Shown: positions 59,505 through 64,000 of the stretch, one piece after another | Numbering within the stretch: position 1 is the first letter of the stretch | How the letters are laid out: every line of letters starts with the position of its first letter | Assembly (NCBI RefSeq): GCF_023517775.1 | Contig: NZ_CP082904.1 | Span: 3,224,001-3,288,000, forward strand | DNA length: 64,000 nucleotides | Direction of reading: 5' to 3' | Origin: Mixta hanseatica | GTDB lineage: Bacteria > Pseudomonadota > Gammaproteobacteria > Enterobacterales > Enterobacteriaceae | Made by a program: the position numbers and the translations under genes | Notes under the pieces: model-generated | What the model was told of the DNA's origin: nothing | Databases searched by the model: none | What the model saw: the letters and a program-made list of their open reading frames with translations, nothing else

Positions 59505-61169
59505 CTAAGAGATGCGTGCCTCACCCCATGCATCTATTTTATCACACCCTTCATATATTCCAGTATGTGTGCCAGCCTCAATATCATTTAGACTATTTCG
59601 TAAAGCACGATACTTTTCATTTTCATAATAATCCTCAGCAGATAAATGGCAAAATATATTATATGGCTTATCTTTTTTGGGCTTTTCTTTTAGATAGTGC
59701 CCTTCAAAGTCAGGGAGGTGTGCAACAGTTATGACATTCCCATAGGAAAGATCGGCCGCCTCCCTGATCTTTTTGTTGATTGTCCACATAGCATTAATCT
59801 TCCCACCATCTATAAATTTATTATCTAGATCATGGATTGCAACGGCTTTACTTCCAAACTGATTTAATATTTTTATAAATGTTGGGATATTAGCTTTACC
59901 TCTGCAATTAATAACGCAGTATTCATGCTCTTTGCTATTAGTATGTATAATGTGATTGTAAGCCAAAAACTCAGTATCACCTTCAACCAAAATTGACTTC
60001 TCATAAAAGAAGAACTCATTGACAGTTGGACAACACCTATTCAATGTTTTTAAATTTTCTTTCTCGTTATCAGTAAATGCCACCTTCTCTGTTTGATAAT
60101 ATCTTACACTCTTTTTGACGTTAGAAACTTTGATTAGAGTTGTATGAGCCCTCGTGAGATCTATAAAAACAGGTGAGTGAGTAGTACATATCACTTGCCA
60201 CCCCTCTAACCCAGCAAGAGTATAAATAGCATCTCGTACAGAACGTACGACAGAAGGATGCATGTTTATTTCTGGTTCATCAACGAGTAGTATTTTCGCT
60301 TTTTGATTATTTATTATTTTTCGACCTTTTTTTAAAAGCCCTGCATTGCATAAAGTTTTAATGGCTGCCCATAAGAATGCTCGCTGCACACCAGAACCTT
60401 GGTGTGAAAGTGGAGAGCTACAGCCGTTTGTATCAAATATGAAGCGGCTGCCTTCCTTGATAGCTTTTTCAGGTTCAAATTTACCAACTCCTGTCTCAAA
60501 CCTTACCTTCACACCCTTAAACATAGCATCTACGTTTTCTTCGATTCCAGAACTTATATCTTGTATGCTTTCTAGCAGTTCACCTTCAATCTCTTTTGCT
60601 AAAGATTGGATTTCCGATATAATTCCAGCTGCTTTTGATTTATCAGATTTTATTTTTTCAACAGCATTACTTGCTATCAAATCTTTAACTATTGCCTCTA
60701 AAGTCACATGAGAGTCATTGGGATTAATTCTTATGGGCGTCGGCAACCTGCTTGAAAGTATTGAGTTCCATCCCCCAGCCCCACCATCTTTCCAGTCATT
60801 AGTTTCATTACTAAAGCTGAGTTTCCTTCCGTCATTGTCAGCATTATCCCAAATTATTTTAAATTTAGAGCATTTTTTAAAACCATCAAGTTCTTCATGA
60901 AACCACTCTTGCCCTATCTGCTTAATATCGTGATCATTTACATCGGTAAACAACCCAGTTATTTCAATTGGTAAAGAATCATCGCGATTATGAAAATCAT
61001 CTAAACTTCGACTTCCTGTGCCTAGAGTACAATATGCTTCATATGCATCTAAGACTGTAGATTTACAGCTGTTATTTTTCCCAATCAACACAACGACATT
61101 ATCTATCAGTATTCTTATTTCCTCGTTGACACCTTTGAAATTTTTAATGTACAGCGCTGCAAGTTTCAT
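59505..61169 (-). CDS. OLD-family ATPase/TOPRIM nuclease
   Basis: 554 aa. An N-terminal ABC-type ATPase has an unusual Walker A GKNNSCKST (30-38) after the family start LAALYIKNFKGV. Walker B is LLVDEPEINMHP (about 293-304) with a nearby signature-like SHQGSGVQRAFLW. The C-terminal TOPRIM domain has LVEGDTEF (about 395) and AIHDLDNK. No GajB-like helicase gene follows, so it looks like a single-gene OLD system. It is AT-rich and lies between int and cos, a known defence-gene hotspot of P4-like satellites. Confidence 0.9.
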   Translation of the reverse strand: MKLAALYIKNFKGVNEEIRILIDNVVVLIGKNNSCKSTVLDAYEAYCTLGTGSRSLDDFHNRDDSLPIEITGLFTDVNDHDIKQIGQEWFHEELDGFKKCSKFKIIWDNADNDGRKLSFSNETNDWKDGGAGGWNSILSSRLPTPIRINPNDSHVTLEAIVKDLIASNAVEKIKSDKSKAAGIISEIQSLAKEIEGELLESIQDISSGIEENVDAMFKGVKVRFETGVGKFEPEKAIKEGSRFIFDTNGCSSPLSHQGSGVQRAFLWAAIKTLCNAGLLKKGRKIINNQKAKILLVDEPEINMHPSVVRSVRDAIYTLAGLEGWQVICTTHSPVFIDLTRAHTTLIKVSNVKKSVRYYQTEKVAFTDNEKENLKTLNRCCPTVNEFFFYEKSILVEGDTEFLAYNHIIHTNSKEHEYCVINCRGKANIPTFIKILNQFGSKAVAIHDLDNKFIDGGKINAMWTINKKIREAADLSYGNVITVAHLPDFEGHYLKEKPKKDKPYNIFCHLSAEDYYENEKYRALRNSLNDIEAGTHTGIYEGCDKIDAWGEARIS

Positions 61170-61579
61170 AAAAACTCCCTTTTAGGATTTTTCCTAAAAA
61201 CATAAGAGCACTTAATTAATCACAACCTAAAAGAAAATAAAAGATGGTTTTTTAAACAGTAGGCCGCATTCGATAGCAAATGAATTATTAGCTTTAAAAT
61301 AATCATTGCAAAAAACATTTATGATGAATAATACCTTTGCGCGCACTCATACCCCCGCCTCGCCTGCCCGCTTTATGCATCGTTTTTTATGCAACTGCAT
61401 GGACTGGGCAAAGCCGCGCCGGGCTTAGGCTGACAGGATATCTGGGGCGCTGCATTCTGCATGCAAATCCATGCACCTTATGCATGCATCGTTCTTTACA
61501 AACCGGGCTGGCCAGAAAAAGGCGTTGAGAGGACGAAAGGCGGAAACAATAAAGCCGCTGATTTCAGCGGCCGATGTGA
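61170..61579. other. Satellite cos region without genes
   Basis: Contains the cos site and a dense cluster of TGCAT/ATGCA words (about 61374-61490). No psu gene is present. Short frames across the cos region are not credible genes. Confidence 0.7.
61346..61364 (-). other. cos: Satellite cos site
   Basis: Minus strand GGCGAGGCGGGGGTATGAG differs from the prophage cos (51426-51444) at two of 19 positions. The matching flank continues as CTGCCCGCTTTATG on the plus strand. This allows packaging by the helper terminase. Confidence 0.85.
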
Positions 61580-61831
61580 TTAATGGAGGGTGCGGAAGGA
61601 TGAACCGTAGCGCCCGATAGTCTGGCGTTCTTTAATCAGCTCCGGGATAACTGCGGGGGCCGGTTCGGGCTGCGGCGGCGCGGTTATCACTTTCGTAATG
61701 CTCTCATTCGTTTTGAAGGTGCAGGAGCAGTCAAGGTTTGTGCACTGGTGATAACGTTCCTTCACCTGTTCAGACATATACCGGCTTGAACGGGTATGGG
61801 CCGGGCTTTTGCAGTACGGACAGTGCATCAT
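61580..61831 (-). CDS. delta: Delta/Ogr-family late activator of the satellite
   Basis: 83 aa from ATG 61831 in an ATGATG overlap with the sid stop. C-x2-C and the YHQCTNLDCSCTF zinc-finger half with PAHTRSSRYMSEQVKERYHQC match the family and the prophage Ogr. P4 Delta activates both satellite and helper late promoters. It is a single-domain Ogr-like version. Confidence 0.9.
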   Translation of the reverse strand: MMHCPYCKSPAHTRSSRYMSEQVKERYHQCTNLDCSCTFKTNESITKVITAPPQPEPAPAVIPELIKERQTIGRYGSSFRTLH

Positions 61832-62538
61832 TTGGCATTGCCCTCTTTCAGACGTTCGCGTTTTTCCTTCAGCGTTACAGCCAGTCTTTGCCTGGCCGCC
61901 GGACTCTGATACAGCTTCATATCCACGCCAGTCAGCGCCGGACGCCACAGGCCGATATTTTCTAGTACGGGGGCTTCAGTCAGCGCCTTCTCAGGCAGCG
62001 CGGCCGCCGCACGGGTCAGCGCATCACCAATCAGCTCCGCCACGACCTGCATATCGCTGCGCGTGTCGTCGTCACGGGGATTGACCTTCTCACGCTGAAG
62101 GCGCAGGCGGATGGCCCAAAGAAGTGAAGGGCTGATATTGCGCAGCGCCGAATGCCATGTAGCATCGGCAAACTCATTAAAGGCTGCCCGGTGTGAATTG
62201 ATGTACGACAGGCCGGTATTGCATCCGCTAATCATTGTAAACTGCTTATCAATCTCCAGCTCGTCAATTAGCCCGGTGAACTCGTCCGCCAGTTCACGGC
62301 TGGCAATGCGCTGGCTGTGTTCCGCCTTCAGCTCGTCGGTCAGGTTGCCGCGCAGGGTGCGAAAACGCATACGCCAGTTCGTTTCGGCTTCCTTACCTGC
62401 CTCAATGGCCGCTTCACGCTCTTTCATGCAGCGGGTAATGTCGGCGCAGATGGCGTTGTACTCTTTCATCTTTTCAAGGTGTGCGGTTCGGGCCTGCTCA
62501 AAGGCTGCCAGGGTGCCGCTCTTTTCCGGGGTGCTCAT
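61828..62538 (-). CDS. sid: Sid-like capsid size determination protein
   Basis: 236 aa (P4 Sid is about 244 aa). Resembles Sid in the N-terminal EQARTAHLEKMKEYNAICADITR, the central WRMRFRTLRGNLTDELKAEHSQRIASRELADEF and the C-terminal LTEAPVLENIGLWRPALTGVDMKLYQSPAARQRL. Sid forms an external cage making small heads from helper gpN. ATG 62538 follows GAGAGAA; the frame to 62592 is an extension. Confidence 0.8.
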   Translation of the reverse strand: MSTPEKSGTLAAFEQARTAHLEKMKEYNAICADITRCMKEREAAIEAGKEAETNWRMRFRTLRGNLTDELKAEHSQRIASRELADEFTGLIDELEIDKQFTMISGCNTGLSYINSHRAAFNEFADATWHSALRNISPSLLWAIRLRLQREKVNPRDDDTRSDMQVVAELIGDALTRAAAALPEKALTEAPVLENIGLWRPALTGVDMKLYQSPAARQRLAVTLKEKRERLKEGNAK

Positions 62539-62681
62539 AGCTTTTCTCTCTCTGTAAAGGTTGTCGCTATTCTGTCGTTCACCACCGGACAAATCATTTC
62601 ATTGCTGTCTGCCTGTCGCTCAGCAAACACGGTTACTTTTCGACCTCCCCCCCCTCTGCTGAGCTTTTAGTTTTATATAAA

Positions 62682-62786
62682 ACTGTTCACTACTCTTCAC
62701 CTCAAGAAAAAAGATAATAAATACAGTAAGTAAAGGGGTGAACACTTCAGAATTAACTGTTCACCGGGTGTTCACCACTGTTCACC
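62682..62786. repeat. P4-type GGTGAACA iterons (candidate ori/crr)
   Basis: At least five copies related to GGTGAACAGT: ACTGTTCAC (62682), GGTGAACAC (62737), ACTGTTCACC (62756), GTGTTCACC (62768), ACTGTTCACC (62777). In P4 such iterons in ori1 and crr are bound by the alpha primase-helicase. Confidence 0.75.
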
Positions 62787-63057
62787 CTCTTTTAAATCAG
62801 CCTTTTTCTGGCGAGCATTTTTTTAGAGTTTTTAGCTATTAATGAATCTGAATTTCCCGTCAATTTTTTATAAATGACAATCTCTGACAATCGTTGATAA
62901 ACAGGGTGCAACAGGATAGAACAAAAAGCGATTTTGCTCATTTATCACACAGCATCGGCTTGTTTACACAGGCAAAAATATTCTCACAATAGGGGGTTAC
63001 CAGCACAACACAACCGGAACCGGCCAGCGCCGCCCGGATACAAAATGAGGTAACACC
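62787..63057. other. Promoter region upstream of alpA
   Basis: AT-rich and non-coding. Includes a TGACAATC repeat (TGACAATCTCTGACAATCG) near 62875. Likely contains the divergent sid and alpA promoters, but no single site is certain. Confidence 0.5.
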
Positions 63058-63315
63058 ATGCTTTCCACCGCTCCACAATCCGCCCCGGCGACGCCGTCCG
63101 TGAACGACCTGCAGTACCCCCGTGACCGCTTTATGCGCCTGCCGGAAGTTATCAGCATCTGTGGTCTGTCCCGATCCACCATTTACGACCTGATTTGCCG
63201 TGAGCAGTTTCCGTCACAGATTTCTCTTGGCGGCAAGAATGTCGCCTGGCTGGCGTCGGAAATTGACGACTGGATGCAGGCCCGCATCGCGCAACGTGCC
63301 GGAGGTGCGGCATGA
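63058..63315 (+). CDS. alpA: AlpA-family regulator
   Basis: 85 aa. MRLPEVISICGLSRSTIYDLICREQFPSQISLGGKNVAWLASEIDDWMQARI is the AlpA/Vis winged-HTH. In CP4-57 AlpA activates the integrase and excision; in P4 Vis acts similarly and represses. GAGGT precedes the ATG. It overlaps the next gene by 4 bp. Confidence 0.93.
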   Translation: MLSTAPQSAPATPSVNDLQYPRDRFMRLPEVISICGLSRSTIYDLICREQFPSQISLGGKNVAWLASEIDDWMQARIAQRAGGAA

Positions 63316-63560
63316 TTAAACTCAACTTCAGCACCCGCAGCTACCCACTGAGCCAGGAAGAAGCTGTATACGTGGCCGAAAGCCTGCTCTCTGCCGTTGG
63401 CGGCAAAAATGCCACGCTGCCCGCATTTAACAGTGGCCGTCACGGTCATATTTCCGTGCTTACCGAACAGTCGAAGCCTGCAAAGGGAAGTAAGGGTGAG
63501 CAAAGCGAGAACTTCCGATCAAATCCGCCGCAATCCGATCACGTCCTGACCGATTGCTGA
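63312..63560 (+). CDS. Small unknown satellite protein
   Basis: 82 aa. Starts in an ATGA overlap with alpA, which supports translation. MIKLNFSTRSYPLSQEEAVYVAESLLSAVGGKNATLPAF, then a polar Ser/Lys-rich tail. No family recognised. Confidence 0.65.
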   Translation: MIKLNFSTRSYPLSQEEAVYVAESLLSAVGGKNATLPAFNSGRHGHISVLTEQSKPAKGSKGEQSENFRSNPPQSDHVLTDC

Positions 63561-63639
63561 GGAAAAAGCCCCGATGTGTGAAAAAAGGCTTTTTTCTGGC
63601 GAGCCGCCGGTATACAGTTTCTCCGCTGCCGCAAAATCG

Positions 63640-63900
63640 GCAGCCGGGCGTAGGAACCCGAGCTTAACCTTGGCGACACAGCACGCGCCACGCGTGTTTT
63701 TTTACGTCGTTGCCTCAGTGCGCCATTTTTTAGCGCAGCGGTTCTTATGCCGTTGCGCCTGTAAAACAATGGTGGCTCAGGCGGGGCAGCCTTCGGGCTG
63801 GCCGGTTCCCAAGGTTGCCGGTATTCCTACCCCCGTCTGGGCTACCACCCCCGAGTGTAGGAACTCTGGTGGTAGCTTTCTTAAGCTAACCCTGGAGAAA
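63640..63900 (+). ncRNA. P4 CI-RNA-like immunity region
   Basis: A perfect 9-bp hairpin GCTACCACC (63841-63849)/GGTGGTAGC (63868-63876) presents GTGTAGGAACTC in its loop. A related CGTAGGAACCCG lies at 63649-63660, and a complementary ATTCCTACCCCC at 63823-63834. P4 immunity works by a short CI RNA pairing with two leader sequences to cause termination. The layout here fits, but boundaries are inferred. Confidence 0.5.
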
Positions 63901-63906
63901 GCCATC

Positions 63907-64000
63907 ATGGCCGCAACCCTCATTTCTGCACGCATACAGTTCACTTTTCTTTTTGCCGCCGTGCGCCGTGCTGATACCGCCGCCCGTCCCTGCATGCTGC
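63907..64000 (+). CDS. Ash/Icd-like protein, 3' truncated by the window edge
   Basis: 31 codons visible (MAATLISARIQFTFLFAAVRRADTAARPCML). The FxFAAVRRADxAARP pattern is common to Ash/Icd-like leaders of P4 satellites. GGAGAAAG precedes the ATG. It begins just after the immunity hairpin. Confidence 0.6.
   Translation, partial: MAATLISARIQFTFLFAAVRRADTAARPCML

Larger units (their letters stand above)
58068..64000. mobile_element. P4-like satellite, left part (continues beyond the window)
   Basis: Integrase at the att end, OLD-family gene, cos, Delta and Sid homologues, P4 iterons, AlpA and an Ash/Icd-like gene in the P4 order. No psu was found between cos and delta. The replication gene alpha and the right att are expected beyond the window. 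Confidence 0.88.

Noticed and set aside
61337..61528. Plus-strand frame across the satellite cos
   Set aside because: Its similarity to the prophage region is explained by the shared cos DNA, not by a protein.

Overview
The window is an enterobacterial chromosome fragment whose right half is mobile DNA. The left 24.6 kb is conserved core genome in the gene order mltF-tadA-pgpC-yfhH-yfhL-acpS-pdxJ-recO-era-rnc-lepB-lepA-rseC-rseB-rseA-rpoE-nadB-trmN-srmB-grcA-ung, then grpE-nadK-recN-bamE-ratB-ratA-smpB-ssrA. Product lengths and sequences are close to those of Escherichia coli. Here ung lies directly beside grpE, whereas E. coli has a long stretch between them. Together with the fairly high GC content this suggests an Erwiniaceae-like member of Enterobacterales (Pantoea, Erwinia or Mixta type). 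That placement is an inference.

From 24577 to 58115 a P2/186-type (Peduovirinae) prophage sits in the 3' end of ssrA (tmRNA). It is bounded by a 48-bp direct repeat that regenerates the tmRNA end. From left to right it carries ogr, D, U, T, E/E' (with a T-TTT-TTG frameshift site), FII and FI. Next come a LysR/invertase chimera and a tail-fibre tip cassette region, then H, I, J, W and V. An intact IS1 follows, then an AT-rich three-gene cassette of unknown function. After that are S, R, the lysis genes, X, L, M, N and O, then P and Q on the opposite strand. An AT-rich KAP/STAND-like NTPase gene, cos, an SOS-boxed small gene, replication gene A, early genes, cII, apl/cox, cI and int complete it. 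Three TTGT-N12-ACAA sites fit Ogr-activated late promoters for the O/P, V and F operons.

A second element begins at the right-hand att copy and runs off the window. It has a CP4-57/P4-type integrase, an OLD-family nuclease, a cos site nearly identical to that of the prophage, Delta and Sid homologues, P4-type replication iterons, AlpA, a small unknown gene, a P4 CI-RNA-like immunity hairpin and the start of an Ash/Icd-like gene. It is therefore a P4-like satellite lying in tandem with its probable helper.

The points most worth following are these: three alternative tail-fibre tips flanked by Hin/Gin-type crossover sites, whose resident recombinase has lost its catalytic domain to a LysR fusion; the AT-rich cassette containing a PD-(D/E)XK nuclease-like protein; the NTPase gene next to cos; and the helper-satellite pair sharing att, cos and late-activation logic.
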